A program made the position numbers and the translations under genes. Shown here piece after piece: positions 53,983-63,988 of a DNA stretch of 64,000 bases. Under the pieces are notes generated by a model. That model was given only the letters and a program-made list of their open reading frames with translations, ran no database searches and was not told the DNA's origin. The first letter of the stretch is position 1; each line of letters begins with the position of its first letter. Origin of the DNA: Companilactobacillus suantsaicola. Its GTDB lineage: Bacteria; Bacillota; Bacilli; Lactobacillales; Lactobacillaceae. The stretch is taken from contig NZ_RKLY01000002.1 in NCBI RefSeq assembly GCF_004745525.1, positions 1 to 64,000 on the forward strand. Reading direction: 5' to 3'.

Positions 53983-54024
53983 AAAAAAAGGATTACAAGA
54001 TGGATACTTCCACCTCATAATCCT
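53983..54024 (-). terminator. Intrinsic terminator after trxB
   Basis: Minus strand: AGGATTA..GGTGGA pairs with TCCATC..TAATCCT, then seven T. Confidence 0.85.
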
Positions 54025-54048
54025 CATTATTTAAATTGTAAAAATTAA

Positions 54049-54990
54049 TTACTTAGTTGCTACTGAGTCGTCAGCTAATTCTTGAATGTAGTTGTAAGCT
54101 TGTTGTCCGGCAATACCACCTTCACCAACAGCTGTTGCTACTTGGCGTAAATCTTTTTTACGAACATCACCGACAGCAAAAATTCCAGGAACCTTTGTTT
54201 CCATATGTTCATTAGTGTTGATCCAGCCAGCTTCATCAAGCACACCTAAATCTTTGAAAGGTGCTGTCATTGGTTGAATACCAACGTAGATAAAAGCACC
54301 TTTAGCAGGAACGACATGTTCTTCGCCAGTCTTTTTATCAATGTATCTAACGCCAGAAACTTTATCATCGTCACTCATGATCTCTTTTACATCAGCATTC
54401 CAAACAAATTTGATCTTGTCATTCTTGAATGCACGATCTTGTAAAATCTTTTGAGCACGTAATTGGTCACGACGGTGAATAATTGTTACAGACTTGGCTA
54501 ATTGTGTTAAATAGATACCTTCTTCAACGGCAGAATCGCCACCACCGATAACGGCAACGTCTTGACCTTTGAAGAATGCACCATCACAAACGGCACAGTA
54601 AGAAACTCCACGTCCTGATAATTCATTTTCACCAGGAACCCCAATTTTCTTATATTGTGAACCAGTTGCGATAATCAAAGCTTTTGCTTCATAATCTCCG
54701 TCATCAGTGTGAATGATCTTTGTATCACCCTTATCTTCAACGGATTCAACTGCGCCATAACCAAAGTCGGCACCGAATTGAGTTGAAGATTTATACATCT
54801 TTTCACTCAAATCTGGTCCCAAAATTGATTCAAAGCCAGGGTAATTTTCAATCGCAGCGGTGTTGTTCATTTGTCCACCATAAATACCACGATCAAGAAT
54901 CATAACTGACAAGTTAGCACGTGAAGCATAAAGAGCAGCGGTTAATCCACCAGGACCTGCCCCAATAATTACTACATCATATGATTTCAT
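54049..54990 (-). CDS. trxB: Thioredoxin reductase
   Basis: NADPH-dependent FAD enzyme reducing thioredoxin. 313 residues. FAD-binding GAGPGGLTAAL at about 10-20, redox pair Cys132/Cys135 in YCAVCDG, NADPH-binding GGGDSAVEEG near 155, and the C-terminal GIFAVGDVR. Own terminator; upstream lgt is 65 bp away. Confidence 0.97.
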   Translation of the reverse strand: MKSYDVVIIGAGPGGLTAALYASRANLSVMILDRGIYGGQMNNTAAIENYPGFESILGPDLSEKMYKSSTQFGADFGYGAVESVEDKGDTKIIHTDDGDYEAKALIIATGSQYKKIGVPGENELSGRGVSYCAVCDGAFFKGQDVAVIGGGDSAVEEGIYLTQLAKSVTIIHRRDQLRAQKILQDRAFKNDKIKFVWNADVKEIMSDDDKVSGVRYIDKKTGEEHVVPAKGAFIYVGIQPMTAPFKDLGVLDEAGWINTNEHMETKVPGIFAVGDVRKKDLRQVATAVGEGGIAGQQAYNYIQELADDSVATK

Positions 54991-55055
54991 CGTCGAAATA
55001 CCTCCTATTACTCAACAAATATTACCATTAATTTTCGATTTATCAATTAGATTGC

Positions 55056-55871
55056 TCACAACTCATTATACCAAGGGTCATCTAACATCTTTCGACGATA
55101 AATCCAGATACCAATTGCAGCAACGAATAAGACCAATGATAGAATCTGAGAAACTCTTACACCAGGTAAAATATATAAACTATCAGTTCTCATCCCTTCA
55201 ACAAAGAAGCGCACTGCTGGATACCAAATTAAATAACTTAAAAATACTTCACCACGTTTTAACAGATGTTTACGATTGCGTAACACTAAAATCAATACTA
55301 AACCTATCAAATTTCCCATTGATTCATAGAGAAAAGTGGGCTGACGGTAAGCTCCATTGATATACATCTGTTCAACTATAAAATGTGGTAAATGTAACGA
55401 TTGCAAGAAATCCAAGGTTGTCTTTGCACCAAAGGCCTCTTGGTTCATAAAATTACCCCAGCGACCAACTATCTGTCCGAATAAAACTGATGGGGCAGCA
55501 ATATCTAACATTAACCAAGGAGAAATATTACGTTTCTTACACAAAACTAGCAACACGATAAATGCGGCGATCAAACCACCATAAATGGCGATTCCTCCGT
55601 GCCAAATTTTAATAATTTCTCCCGGATAGGCCATATAATAAGGCAATCGGAAAATCACATAATAAATTCTTGCTCCGACTAGAGCGATTGGTACTCCATA
55701 CAAAACTAAATCCAAAATATTATCTGGATCTAAATGTTTCCTCTTGGCCTCTCTCATAGCCATGATGACACCAATCAGCGCCCCCATGGCAATAATGACA
55801 CCATACCAGTGAATTTCTAATCCACCTAATTGTAGTGCAATTGGATTTAATGCTAATAAATCAAAAATCAT
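55056..55871 (-). CDS. lgt: Prolipoprotein diacylglyceryl transferase
   Basis: Attaches diacylglycerol to the lipobox cysteine of prelipoproteins such as PstS in this window. 271 residues, about seven membrane segments, signature [13 protein letters not shown] near 141 and the essential His/Tyr region [10 protein letters not shown] near 20. Its ATG overlaps the hprK stop by one base, the usual hprK-lgt coupling in lactobacilli. Confidence 0.97.
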   Translation of the reverse strand: MIFDLLALNPIALQLGGLEIHWYGVIIAMGALIGVIMAMREAKRKHLDPDNILDLVLYGVPIALVGARIYYVIFRLPYYMAYPGEIIKIWHGGIAIYGGLIAAFIVLLVLCKKRNISPWLMLDIAAPSVLFGQIVGRWGNFMNQEAFGAKTTLDFLQSLHLPHFIVEQMYINGAYRQPTFLYESMGNLIGLVLILVLRNRKHLLKRGEVFLSYLIWYPAVRFFVEGMRTDSLYILPGVRVSQILSLVLFVAAIGIWIYRRKMLDDPWYNEL

Positions 55872-56836
55872 TACTTACCTTCTCCATCTTTTTCCGACTT
55901 AGTTTTTGCTTCATTTTCCTTAATCAGCAAACCAAGATTATCTTCGAATTTCTTTGTTGCGTCATAACCCATCTTCTTTGCACGATAGTTCATTGCTGCA
56001 ACTTCGATAATAATAGAAATGTTTCGACCAACTTTAACGGGGACGGTAATTTGTGGTACGTCGACATCAAAGAAAGCGCGACTCTCTTCCAAAGTTCCAA
56101 TTCGATCGTAATTCTTGTCTGCTGACCAATTTTCCAAATTAATGATCAATTGAATCTCACTTTGTGAACGAACGGCTCCGGCACCAAAGAGATTCATCAC
56201 ATCGATAATTCCAATTCCACGAATTTCTAGTAGGTGATTCAAAATTTTCGGTGCTTCACCAACGATTGTTTTCTCATCACGTTGATAAACGTCAACACGA
56301 TCATCAGCAATCAAGCGGTGACCACGTTTGATAAGCTCCAAAGCTGTTTCACTCTTACCAATCCCAGAATGTCCAGTCAAGAGGATTCCAATTCCATAAA
56401 CATCGACTAAAACACCATGGATTGACTCTCTAGGAGCTAGCTTTTCATCCAAATATTCGGTAATCATACTGGAAAGTCTAGTTGTTGGTAATTCCGAACC
56501 AATTACAGGAACGCGGTGTTCCTTGGCAGCTTTAAGTAGTTCTTTACTAGGTTGAATATTTCTCGAAATTAACAAAACTGGTGTGTCTTCACGACAGATC
56601 TCCAACATAACTTTATAACGATTATTGGCAGTCATTGAACGTGAATAAGCTGTTTCCGTTTGACCAAACAATTGAATCCGTTCACTTGGATAATAATCAA
56701 AATAACCAGTTAATTCGATTCCTGGACGAGAAATATCAGTTGTAATAACCTTCTTCTCTTTTAATAACTCTTCTCCAGCATAAACCTTCAATTCATTATC
56801 TTTTACCATTTGATACACAGTAACAAAATTTGTCAT
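55871..56836 (-). CDS. hprK: HPr kinase/phosphorylase
   Basis: Phosphorylates and dephosphorylates Ser46 of HPr, controlling CcpA-dependent catabolite repression. I start at ATG 56836 (321 residues), 6 nt after GGGGG; the ATG at 56857 lies upstream of that site. Walker A GHSGIGKS at about 155-162 and the family signature [19 protein letters not shown] near 205-223 are intact. Confidence 0.96.
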   Translation of the reverse strand: MTNFVTVYQMVKDNELKVYAGEELLKEKKVITTDISRPGIELTGYFDYYPSERIQLFGQTETAYSRSMTANNRYKVMLEICREDTPVLLISRNIQPSKELLKAAKEHRVPVIGSELPTTRLSSMITEYLDEKLAPRESIHGVLVDVYGIGILLTGHSGIGKSETALELIKRGHRLIADDRVDVYQRDEKTIVGEAPKILNHLLEIRGIGIIDVMNLFGAGAVRSQSEIQLIINLENWSADKNYDRIGTLEESRAFFDVDVPQITVPVKVGRNISIIIEVAAMNYRAKKMGYDATKKFEDNLGLLIKENEAKTKSEKDGEGK

Positions 56837-56886
56837 TGCTAACCCCCGTTGATTCATATTTATAATAATTTTATCATTTTAGAAAC

Positions 56887-56909
56887 AAAAAAACGCGTTC
56901 TAAACGCGT
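56887..56909 (-). terminator. Intrinsic terminator after the YvlD-like gene
   Basis: Minus strand: ACGCGTT / AACGCGT stem with a short loop and seven T, overlapping the stop codon of the gene. Confidence 0.85.
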
Positions 56910-57265
56910 CTTTGAAAATTATCCATCGTATAACTATTAATAATCGAATGACAAATTGCCAAAATCACTGCTACGACAAGCGCTGAACCAAATCCATTAA
57001 AATTAAAGCTGCTTGATCCAACTAACGATGAAGTCATCTCGAGTGTGATGGCATTAATGACAAACGAAAACAAACCAAAAGTTATAAACGTGATCGGTAA
57101 CGAAATAATATGTAAAATCGGCTTGATAGTCCAATTCAAAATTACTAGGACAAAACTAGCAATAATCGCTGTAGCTAAACTATCAACGATAAACATATTG
57201 GGCAACAGACGTGCGATTGCAATAAACAATAGTGTCTGGATTGCCACTTTTATTAGTAACCTCAT
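56900..57265 (-). CDS. YvlD-like four-helix membrane protein (phage holin family 4 superfamily)
   Basis: 121 residues, almost all in four hydrophobic segments. The NWTIKPILHIISLPITFITFGLFSFVINA stretch is typical of YvlD. Despite the family name there are no phage genes near. It lies behind the PspC gene (24 bp), a pairing seen with envelope-stress genes in Bacilli. Confidence 0.85.
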   Translation of the reverse strand: MRLLIKVAIQTLLFIAIARLLPNMFIVDSLATAIIASFVLVILNWTIKPILHIISLPITFITFGLFSFVINAITLEMTSSLVGSSSFNFNGFGSALVVAVILAICHSIINSYTMDNFQRRV

Positions 57266-57289
57266 TTCATACCCTCATTCTTTTTCGAA

Positions 57290-57541
57290 TCAATAATATT
57301 TCTTCGGTGATTTCATTCTACGTTTAGTCCGATTATAATCCGTTTCTTGGATATTTCGCTTTTCTGGGATTAAAAAAACGCTGATAACATATACCAAGGC
57401 TGGCAAAAAATAAGTAAATGGTAATAAGAAGATAAACGCTAAACGAATCCAAGTTGAGTCTATCCCAAAGAAAGCTCCTAAACCACCACAAACACCAGCC
57501 AACATTCGATCGGTACTTGATCTTGTGAGTCTTTTATTCAT
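57290..57541 (-). CDS. PspC-domain membrane protein
   Basis: 83 residues: KRLTRSSTDRMLAGVCGGLGAFFGID then a hydrophobic stretch and a basic tail, the standard PspC layout. In other bacteria such proteins take part in envelope-stress responses. Probably co-transcribed with the YvlD-like gene. Confidence 0.88.
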   Translation of the reverse strand: MNKRLTRSSTDRMLAGVCGGLGAFFGIDSTWIRLAFIFLLPFTYFLPALVYVISVFLIPEKRNIQETDYNRTKRRMKSPKKYY

Positions 57542-57597
57542 AAGTTTTCACCTCAACTTGTTCAAAAATATACTACATATTCACTAATTTAGCAATT

Positions 57598-58278
57598 TTA
57601 CTCGTCAACATTAGGAATATGCTTCCGATTCAGTTCTACCACATGTCCGGTATTTAAGTAAACTACCCACTCACAAATATTAGTTGCGTAATCACCAACA
57701 CGTTCCAAGTAACTGGCAACTAGCATGTAAGATGAGCCACTTAAAACATTTTCAACTGTCTTTTGCATATCTTTAATACATAATTCATTGATCAAGGTAC
57801 TCTTTGCATCGATCTCAACGTCACGGTGGGCCACTTCTTCAGCCATTTTACTGTCTTTTTTCAAGTAAGCTTCAAGTGAGTCTTCAACGATACTAGTACT
57901 CATTTCACCCATTTCCGCAATCAATTTCTCAATTTCAGGAATTCTAGTCTCGCCTTTAACTCGAATTGTTTCTGAAGCAATACTTACCGCATGATCGCCC
58001 ATTCTTTCCAAATCAGAACTTGCCTTCAAAACAGTTACGATCATTCTTAAATCAGATGTAACTGGTTGTTGTAAAGCAATCATTTCGAAAGATTCTTTTT
58101 CCAGGTCCATCTCGCGTTTGTTGATCACGTGATCATTTTTGATAACTTCTTTAGCCAAAGATTTATCGTGATCAATGTATGCCTTAACTGATTTCATAAT
58201 AGCTTCACTGGCCATCATGCCCATTTCTGAGAAGCGTAAATGTAAGTTATTTAATTGTTCTTCGAAAGTAGTGCGCAT
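57598..58278 (-). CDS. phoU: Phosphate-specific transport accessory protein PhoU
   Basis: Modulates Pst transport and PhoR signalling. 226 residues with two repeated three-helix PhoU domains; the acidic metal-binding motifs ERMGDHAVSIAS near 91 and ERVGDYATNICEW near 193 mark each repeat. Last gene of the pst cluster, 10 bp after the second pstB. Confidence 0.96.
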   Translation of the reverse strand: MRTTFEEQLNNLHLRFSEMGMMASEAIMKSVKAYIDHDKSLAKEVIKNDHVINKREMDLEKESFEMIALQQPVTSDLRMIVTVLKASSDLERMGDHAVSIASETIRVKGETRIPEIEKLIAEMGEMSTSIVEDSLEAYLKKDSKMAEEVAHRDVEIDAKSTLINELCIKDMQKTVENVLSGSSYMLVASYLERVGDYATNICEWVVYLNTGHVVELNRKHIPNVDE

Positions 58279-58288
58279 CTTTTTTCTC

Positions 58289-59047
58289 CTAACCGAATTT
58301 TCCTGAAATGTAATCTTCAGTTTCCTTTTCCTTTGGATTTAAGAAAATATTTTTTGTTTTATCCGCCTCAATTAATTCTCCATTTAGGAAGAAAGCGGTT
58401 TGATCGGATATTCTCGAAGCTTGTTGCATATTATGCGTAACAGTAATAATCGTATAATCCTCACGTAAATTTAACATTGTATCTTCCACTTTAGATGACG
58501 AAATAGGATCCAAAGCACTAGTTGGTTCGTCTAATAAAATAATATCAGGTTTCACCGCTAAAACTCTAGCAATACATACTCTTTGTTGTTGTCCACCAGA
58601 TAACGACAAAGCACTCTGATGAAGTTTATCTTTGACATCATCCCAAACAGCAGCATTTTTCAAACTAGTTTCAACAGCTTCATCCAAAACTGCCTTATCC
58701 TTAACTCCGGCCAATCTTAATCCATAGATAACATTATCATAAATTGAGAACGGAAACGGATTAGGTTGTTGAAAAACCATCCCCACTTGTTTTCTAAGTG
58801 CTACTGTATCGACATTTGGAGAGTATATATTTTTACCATTCAATGAAATAGTTCCAGTGATCGTTACATCAGGGATTAAATCATTCATCCGGTTCAAACA
58901 TCTTAAATAAGTCGACTTACCACATCCGGAAGGACCGATCAAAGCTGTGATCTCATTTTTATTAAAATCTAAATTAATACCCTTTAAAGCTTCTTTTTTT
59001 CCATAAAATAAATGTACATCGGAAGATGTTAAAATTTTTTTTGCCAC
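58289..59047 (-). CDS. pstB: Phosphate ABC transporter ATPase PstB (second copy)
   Basis: ATPase of the high-affinity phosphate importer. 252 residues. Walker [10 protein letters not shown] near 37, signature LSGGQQQR near 148, Walker [14 protein letters not shown] near 167. GTG start. A paralogue of the neighbouring pstB; two adjacent pstB genes are common in lactobacilli and streptococci. Confidence 0.95.
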   Translation of the reverse strand: MAKKILTSSDVHLFYGKKEALKGINLDFNKNEITALIGPSGCGKSTYLRCLNRMNDLIPDVTITGTISLNGKNIYSPNVDTVALRKQVGMVFQQPNPFPFSIYDNVIYGLRLAGVKDKAVLDEAVETSLKNAAVWDDVKDKLHQSALSLSGGQQQRVCIARVLAVKPDIILLDEPTSALDPISSSKVEDTMLNLREDYTIITVTHNMQQASRISDQTAFFLNGELIEADKTKNIFLNPKEKETEDYISGKFG

Positions 59048-59062
59048 GATTGAATCTCGCTC

Positions 59063-59863
59063 CTATCCAAAATGTCCTGAAACATAGTCCTCAGTCAATT
59101 TAACTTTCGGACGTGTAAAGATTTTTCTTGTCTCATCAAATTCTACTGCGTGCCCCAAGTGGAAAAAGGCTGTATAATCGCTAATTCTAGCCGCCTGTTG
59201 CATGTTGTGAGTCACGATGATAATCGTAAATTGATCTTTTAGATTCAGCATCGTCTCCTCAACATTGGAAGTTGAAATTGGATCCAAAGCACTGGCTGGT
59301 TCATCCATCAATAAAATATCGGGTTTCATAGCAATCGCTCTGGCAATACACAAACGTTGTTGTTGTCCACCAGATAACGCTAAAGCGCTCTTATTGAGAT
59401 CATCTTTAACTTGGTCCCAAAGCGAAGCCTGTTTCAAAGTCGTTTCAACAATTTCATCAAGCTTATCCTTATCGTGCAATCCGTGACGTTTCAAAGCAAA
59501 AGTAATATTGTCATAAATTGATTTTGAAAAAGGATTCGGGCGTTGAAAAACCATGCCGATATGTTTTCTAACTTCATAAATATCAACGTTATCCTTATTG
59601 ATATCTAAACCACGATACATAATTTTTCCTTTGACCGTTGCACCTTCAACGTTATCGTTCATCCGGTTCAATGATCTGAGAAAAGTTGACTTACCTGATC
59701 CAGAAGCTCCAATCAGTGAAGTTATTTTGTATCTTTCAAATTGAATAGATGCCTTATGAATCGCTTCCTTCTCGCCATAAAACACTTGCAGATCTTCTGT
59801 TTTCATGGCGATTTCATGTTTATCTTCATCCAAATGAAGGATGTGTTCCGTTTGTTCAGTCAT
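59063..59863 (-). CDS. pstB: Phosphate ABC transporter ATPase PstB (first copy)
   Basis: 266 residues; Walker A GASGSGKST near 52, signature LSGGQQQR near 164, Walker B ILLMDEPASALDP near 184. It has an extra acidic N-terminus of about 18 residues compared with the second copy. 3 bp after pstA. Confidence 0.95.
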   Translation of the reverse strand: MTEQTEHILHLDEDKHEIAMKTEDLQVFYGEKEAIHKASIQFERYKITSLIGASGSGKSTFLRSLNRMNDNVEGATVKGKIMYRGLDINKDNVDIYEVRKHIGMVFQRPNPFSKSIYDNITFALKRHGLHDKDKLDEIVETTLKQASLWDQVKDDLNKSALALSGGQQQRLCIARAIAMKPDILLMDEPASALDPISTSNVEETMLNLKDQFTIIIVTHNMQQAARISDYTAFFHLGHAVEFDETRKIFTRPKVKLTEDYVSGHFG

Positions 59864-59866
59864 ATA

Positions 59867-60754
59867 TTATTCACCCGTCATCTTTTTGTAAACTAAATTG
59901 CCAATATATCTTGCAAGTAAATTGAAAACTAATACGGCAATGATCAAAACTGCTGAAGCCCCTGCAGAAACTTGGACCGCATCAGGAATCAAACCTTCAG
60001 AGTTAACCTTCCAAATATGCACTGCCAAAGTCTCCGCCGGACGCATCAGGTTCAAAGGACTCGTAATACTGAAAACATTGAAATTAGTAAAATCTAGTGG
60101 CGGAGCACTCTGACCAGCCGTGTAAATCAAAGCTGCGGCTTCACCGAAAACTCTTCCGGCACCGATAATCATCCCTGTGATAATTCCTGGTAAACTGTCA
60201 GGAATAATTACGTGAATCACAGTTTCCCACTTAGAAAGTCCTAAAGCTAAGCCAGCTTCTCTTTGTGATTGCGAGACTGACTGCAAAGAATCTTCAACGT
60301 TTCTCGTTAAAATTGGCAAGTTAAACACTGTCAGTGTCAACGCACCTGAGAGAATTGAAAAGCCAAATTTGAAACTAATTACGAAAATCAAGAAACCAAA
60401 CAATCCAACTACGATTGATGGTAAAGAACTTAGAACTTCAATTGAAACTCTAATCAATTCAACCAATTTATTTTTACCGGCATATTCTGACAAATAAATT
60501 CCGGCTGCTATTGAAATTGGAATGGAAATCAGCATTGATAAAATCAATAGGAAAAATGAATTAAACAGTTGAATCCCCACACCACTACCAGCTTGAAAAG
60601 CTTTTGAGCCAGAAGTTAGAAAATGCCAATTAACATAACGTAAACCACTGCCAAGGATGTAAACTAATAAACCAATCAAAATCAGAACGATCACACCTGA
60701 CATAAAGTAAATTACGCCAGTTGCAATTTTATCTTTCGTCTTTTCATTAAACAT
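59867..60754 (-). CDS. pstA: Phosphate ABC transporter permease PstA
   Basis: 295 residues with six membrane segments and the binding-protein-dependent permease loop REAGLALGLSKWETVIHVIIPDSLPGI near 165. The start overlaps the pstC stop by one base. Confidence 0.95.
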   Translation of the reverse strand: MFNEKTKDKIATGVIYFMSGVIVLILIGLLVYILGSGLRYVNWHFLTSGSKAFQAGSGVGIQLFNSFFLLILSMLISIPISIAAGIYLSEYAGKNKLVELIRVSIEVLSSLPSIVVGLFGFLIFVISFKFGFSILSGALTLTVFNLPILTRNVEDSLQSVSQSQREAGLALGLSKWETVIHVIIPDSLPGIITGMIIGAGRVFGEAAALIYTAGQSAPPLDFTNFNVFSITSPLNLMRPAETLAVHIWKVNSEGLIPDAVQVSAGASAVLIIAVLVFNLLARYIGNLVYKKMTGE

Positions 60755-61674
60755 TAAAATTCACCCCGCTTGGCAATCCTTCTAATAACAAAGTTAAAGA
60801 GAAGTGACATTAATAATAGTAAGAGTGCCAATGACCAAAGTGCATTATTGGCCGTTGAACCCATAATCGTATTTCCCATATTCATCGTCAAGACACTAGT
60901 TAAAGTCGATGACGGTGAAACAAGATTTTGTGGTAATAACATTGCATTACCAATTACCATTTGCACCGCTAAAGCTTCACCAAATGCTCTTGCCATTCCA
61001 AAAACAACTGCTGTCAAAATTCCTGGTGTGGCAGCTCTCAAAACAACTTTATGAATCGTTTGCCATCTAGTAGCACCCAAGGCTAAAGAAGCTTCACGAT
61101 AATATCTAGGAACTGCTTTTAAAGCATCGACTGACATTGAAGTGATGGTTGGCAAGATCATTACAAATAATACAAATGATCCCGCTAGAATACCAAAACC
61201 ACTACCGCCAGCAATTTTTCTCACAAATGGCACAACAATCGTTAAACCAATAAATCCATAAACTACTGAAGGAATCCCGACTAATAGTTCAATTACTGGT
61301 TGTAAAATTTTTCGGCCCCATTTTGGAGAAATCTCGGTCATAAACAAAGCGGCCGCAATCGCAAAAGGAGTCCCTATCAAGGCTGCAATCAGCGTCACTG
61401 AAAACGAACCGACGATCATTGGAGCAGCTCCGACGATTGGATGACCGGCACTATCTAATTTATTTGGAGCCCAAACTGAGTGTGTTAAGAAATCAATTGG
61501 ATTGACACCATCTTTAATAAAAATCAGTACACCCCTGGAAGCGACAAAACCAATAATAGTAACGACTAAAATAACAATGATGGCAGTAAAACTGAAAGAA
61601 ATAATTTTACCCCGAGTTTCCCTTTTAGCTGAAACAGATTTCTTAGTTAAACTCTCCTTAATCGGATCTTTCAA
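60754..61674 (-). CDS. pstC: Phosphate ABC transporter permease PstC
   Basis: 306 residues, about six membrane segments, permease loop REASLALGATRWQTIHKVVLRAATPGI near 190. TTG start, 9 nt from an AGGGGG that overlaps the end of pstS; one base separates the genes. Confidence 0.95.
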   Translation of the reverse strand: MKDPIKESLTKKSVSAKRETRGKIISFSFTAIIVILVVTIIGFVASRGVLIFIKDGVNPIDFLTHSVWAPNKLDSAGHPIVGAAPMIVGSFSVTLIAALIGTPFAIAAALFMTEISPKWGRKILQPVIELLVGIPSVVYGFIGLTIVVPFVRKIAGGSGFGILAGSFVLFVMILPTITSMSVDALKAVPRYYREASLALGATRWQTIHKVVLRAATPGILTAVVFGMARAFGEALAVQMVIGNAMLLPQNLVSPSSTLTSVLTMNMGNTIMGSTANNALWSLALLLLLMSLLFNFVIRRIAKRGEF

Positions 61675-61675
61675 A

Positions 61676-62551
61676 TTATTTTACCCCCTTCGAAACGGGC
61701 GTAACATTGCCCTTATAGTCTTTTTGATACTGCATATCCTTCATTGGAACATAATTCATCTTTTTAACAACATTCTTTTGAACTTCATCAGTCATAATAA
61801 AATCAAGGAATCTCTTCGTCATTCCCGTTGGTTTACCATTGGTATATAAATGCTCGTATGACCAAATCTTCCACTTATTAGTTTCAATATTTTCAATCGT
61901 TGGTTTTACGCCATCGACATTAATAGTTTTCACGGTATCGTTTAAATATGGCATAGCTAAATAACTAATCGCCCCAGCCGTATTGTAGACAATTTGTCTA
62001 ACCATCCCGCTAGAATCTTGTTCTTGTGCCCGAACAAATGGTGTACCCGCCATGACATCACTCTCGAATGATGAACGAGTACCACTACCATCGGCACGAT
62101 TAATAATAGTAATTGGAAGATCTTGTCCGCCAACTTGTTTCCAATTCTTAACTTGACCAGAAAAAATTTGTTTCAATTGCTTTAAGGTCAAGGATTTAAC
62201 CTTTACGTCTTTGTTAACTACGGGAACCATACCTACTGCAGCGATTCGATGATCAACAAGTTTTGTGGCATCAATATCTTTTTTCTGCTCTGCATACAGA
62301 TCAGAATTACCGATATTTACAGCCCCTTGTTGAATCTGGCTCAGTCCTGTTCCGGTTCCGCCTCCTTGGACGTTTACATACTCGTTAGGATTACTCTTAG
62401 TGAATTCTTCCCCGGCAAGTTCGACTAACGGTTGAGCAGCTGAAGACCCAACTGCTGTAATAGTTTGTTGGCTTGTGGTGCCTTTGCAACCAGCTAGTAT
62501 AAAAACGCTACTAAACATAATTGCAAATAATGCGACAAGTCTTTTTTTCAA
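61676..62551 (-). CDS. pstS: Phosphate-binding lipoprotein PstS
   Basis: Extracellular phosphate receptor of the Pst importer. I choose TTG 62551 (291 residues) with GAGGTG just upstream; this gives a normal lipoprotein signal peptide with lipobox ILAGC, modified Cys at 22. Phosphate-contacting blocks visible: TAVGSSAAQPL near 32, GGGTGTGLSQ near 63 and NRADGSGTRSSFE near 145. First gene of pstSCABB-phoU. Two TATACA repeats 11 bp apart lie upstream. Confidence 0.94.
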   Translation of the reverse strand: MKKRLVALFAIMFSSVFILAGCKGTTSQQTITAVGSSAAQPLVELAGEEFTKSNPNEYVNVQGGGTGTGLSQIQQGAVNIGNSDLYAEQKKDIDATKLVDHRIAAVGMVPVVNKDVKVKSLTLKQLKQIFSGQVKNWKQVGGQDLPITIINRADGSGTRSSFESDVMAGTPFVRAQEQDSSGMVRQIVYNTAGAISYLAMPYLNDTVKTINVDGVKPTIENIETNKWKIWSYEHLYTNGKPTGMTKRFLDFIMTDEVQKNVVKKMNYVPMKDMQYQKDYKGNVTPVSKGVK

Positions 62552-62588
62552 TGTTCTCACCTCTATCCTATCTAGGATAGTACAACAA

Positions 62589-62605
62589 TGTATATTTTTT
62601 GTATA
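62589..62605 (-). promoter_or_regulatory. Candidate PhoP-binding direct repeats before pstS
   Basis: Minus strand: TATACA (62600-62605) and TATACA (62589-62594), 11 bp start to start, like the TTAACA repeats bound by PhoP in Bacilli. A third degenerate unit (GTACTA) follows at the same spacing and could overlap a -10. Confidence 0.45.
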
Positions 62606-62643
62606 AAAAAATGCCATGATAAAATAAATTATTTTATCGTGGC
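62605..62643 (-). terminator. Intrinsic terminator between phoR and pstS
   Basis: Minus strand: GCCACGATAAAATAA / TTATTTTATCATGGC stem and seven T, so pst transcription is separable from phoR. Confidence 0.88.
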
Positions 62644-62650
62644 AAAATTT

Positions 62651-63988
62651 TTATAATGGGATATTGACAGTAAAGGTAGTTCCTAATCCGATATGTGATT
62701 CCAAACGAATGTCACCGTCCAAAGTATCCAAAGTTTCTTTAACGATGGCTAATCCTAGACCGGTACCACCCGTTTCCAAACTTCTAGAACGATCAACTCG
62801 ATAAAATCTTTCAAAAATCCTACCTTGATCAGCTTCAGAAATACCAATTCCTGTATCAGTAATGACAAATTTCAAACGATTTTCAATCTCATCATGATGC
62901 AATTCAATATCAATTGAACCATTTTCCTTGTTATAAGAAATAGCATTTTTGATTAAATTACGGAAAATAAGATTGATTTTCTCTTTATTAATCGTTACTT
63001 CTTCATTGCCGAAGAACTTCTTATTGATCGTTAAATGATGGTTCTTAATCGCTAAGGACTGTTGCTCAAGTATCTTATCGATATCGGTGTGCAAGTTGAT
63101 CAATTCAACTTTCGGATTAACCTTCTTGACGCGTGATAGGGATAAAATATCCTGAATCAATTCAGTTAACCTAATGCTTTCACTGTGAATGATCTTTAAG
63201 AAGTGATCCAATTTCTCAGGGTCATCTTTTGCACCAGCCAACAATGTTTCTGAAAAGCCTTCGATTGAGGTTACTGGTGTCTTCAATTCGTGGCTGACAT
63301 TGTTGACGAAATCGACTTGCATCCGTTCAATTTGGCGACTCTGTGTCAAATCATACAAAATAACTAAAACTTGTTGGTCGAAATCTTCACGCGTATGTAC
63401 TAAGCGAATTACATTGGCATCGACGTACTTTTGCGAATTGCCGACTAACTGAATTTCTCGATGATGATTCTTGTTTTTCTTCAAAGTGTGCTCGATCATC
63501 CGACTTAGACTGTAAGTCTTGATATCTTCGATGAAGGGATGAATATCACTGGAAATATTGACATCTAGTAGTGAGGCCATCGCTTGATTGTGCATCAATA
63601 CATCACCTTGTGAATTCAACAACATGACCCCAATGGGCAAGTGACCAACCAATCCACGAAATCTCCGTTCACGCAAACGGACATCGTCTCGTAATTCATT
63701 AATGTCCATACTGATTTTATTAGTTTGTTCAACTAGGCCATATAACTCGTCATCTGGAGATAGAATCAGTGAAGACATCTCTTTATTTTTACGAACACGT
63801 CTTAAATTCTCAGTCACACTTTGAATGTCTTTGCTGAGCATTTGACGCTTACGATAATAGAAAAGAATAACTGAATCAGTAATGACAAAGTACATCAAGG
63901 CAATTAAAACAAATGTTAATGGTGCCTGACTCCACAAGCGTTTATAGCGTTTTGCCACTACATAACGGGATCCTGACATATAGTACAT
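62651..63988 (-). CDS. phoR: Phosphate-regulon sensor histidine kinase PhoR (5' end uncertain)
   Basis: Membrane kinase sensing phosphate status. From ATG 63988: 445 residues with one clear membrane segment (about 24-45), a HAMP-like coiled linker, a PAS domain (about 108-220), HisKA with phosphoacceptor His233 (VSHELKTP), and HATPase with NLIKNAISYN, DTGIGI and GTGLGLAIV. The frame stays open to base 64000 with no stop, and the ATG has only a weak ribosome binding site, so the true start, perhaps with another membrane segment, may lie beyond the edge. PhoP would be expected there. Confidence 0.88.
   Translation of the reverse strand: MYYMSGSRYVVAKRYKRLWSQAPLTFVLIALMYFVITDSVILFYYRKRQMLSKDIQSVTENLRRVRKNKEMSSLILSPDDELYGLVEQTNKISMDINELRDDVRLRERRFRGLVGHLPIGVMLLNSQGDVLMHNQAMASLLDVNISSDIHPFIEDIKTYSLSRMIEHTLKKNKNHHREIQLVGNSQKYVDANVIRLVHTREDFDQQVLVILYDLTQSRQIERMQVDFVNNVSHELKTPVTSIEGFSETLLAGAKDDPEKLDHFLKIIHSESIRLTELIQDILSLSRVKKVNPKVELINLHTDIDKILEQQSLAIKNHHLTINKKFFGNEEVTINKEKINLIFRNLIKNAISYNKENGSIDIELHHDEIENRLKFVITDTGIGISEADQGRIFERFYRVDRSRSLETGGTGLGLAIVKETLDTLDGDIRLESHIGLGTTFTVNIPL

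Noticed and set aside
56900-57265. Prophage holin
   Set aside because: The family name includes phage holins, but this is the chromosomal YvlD type next to PspC, with no phage genes near.
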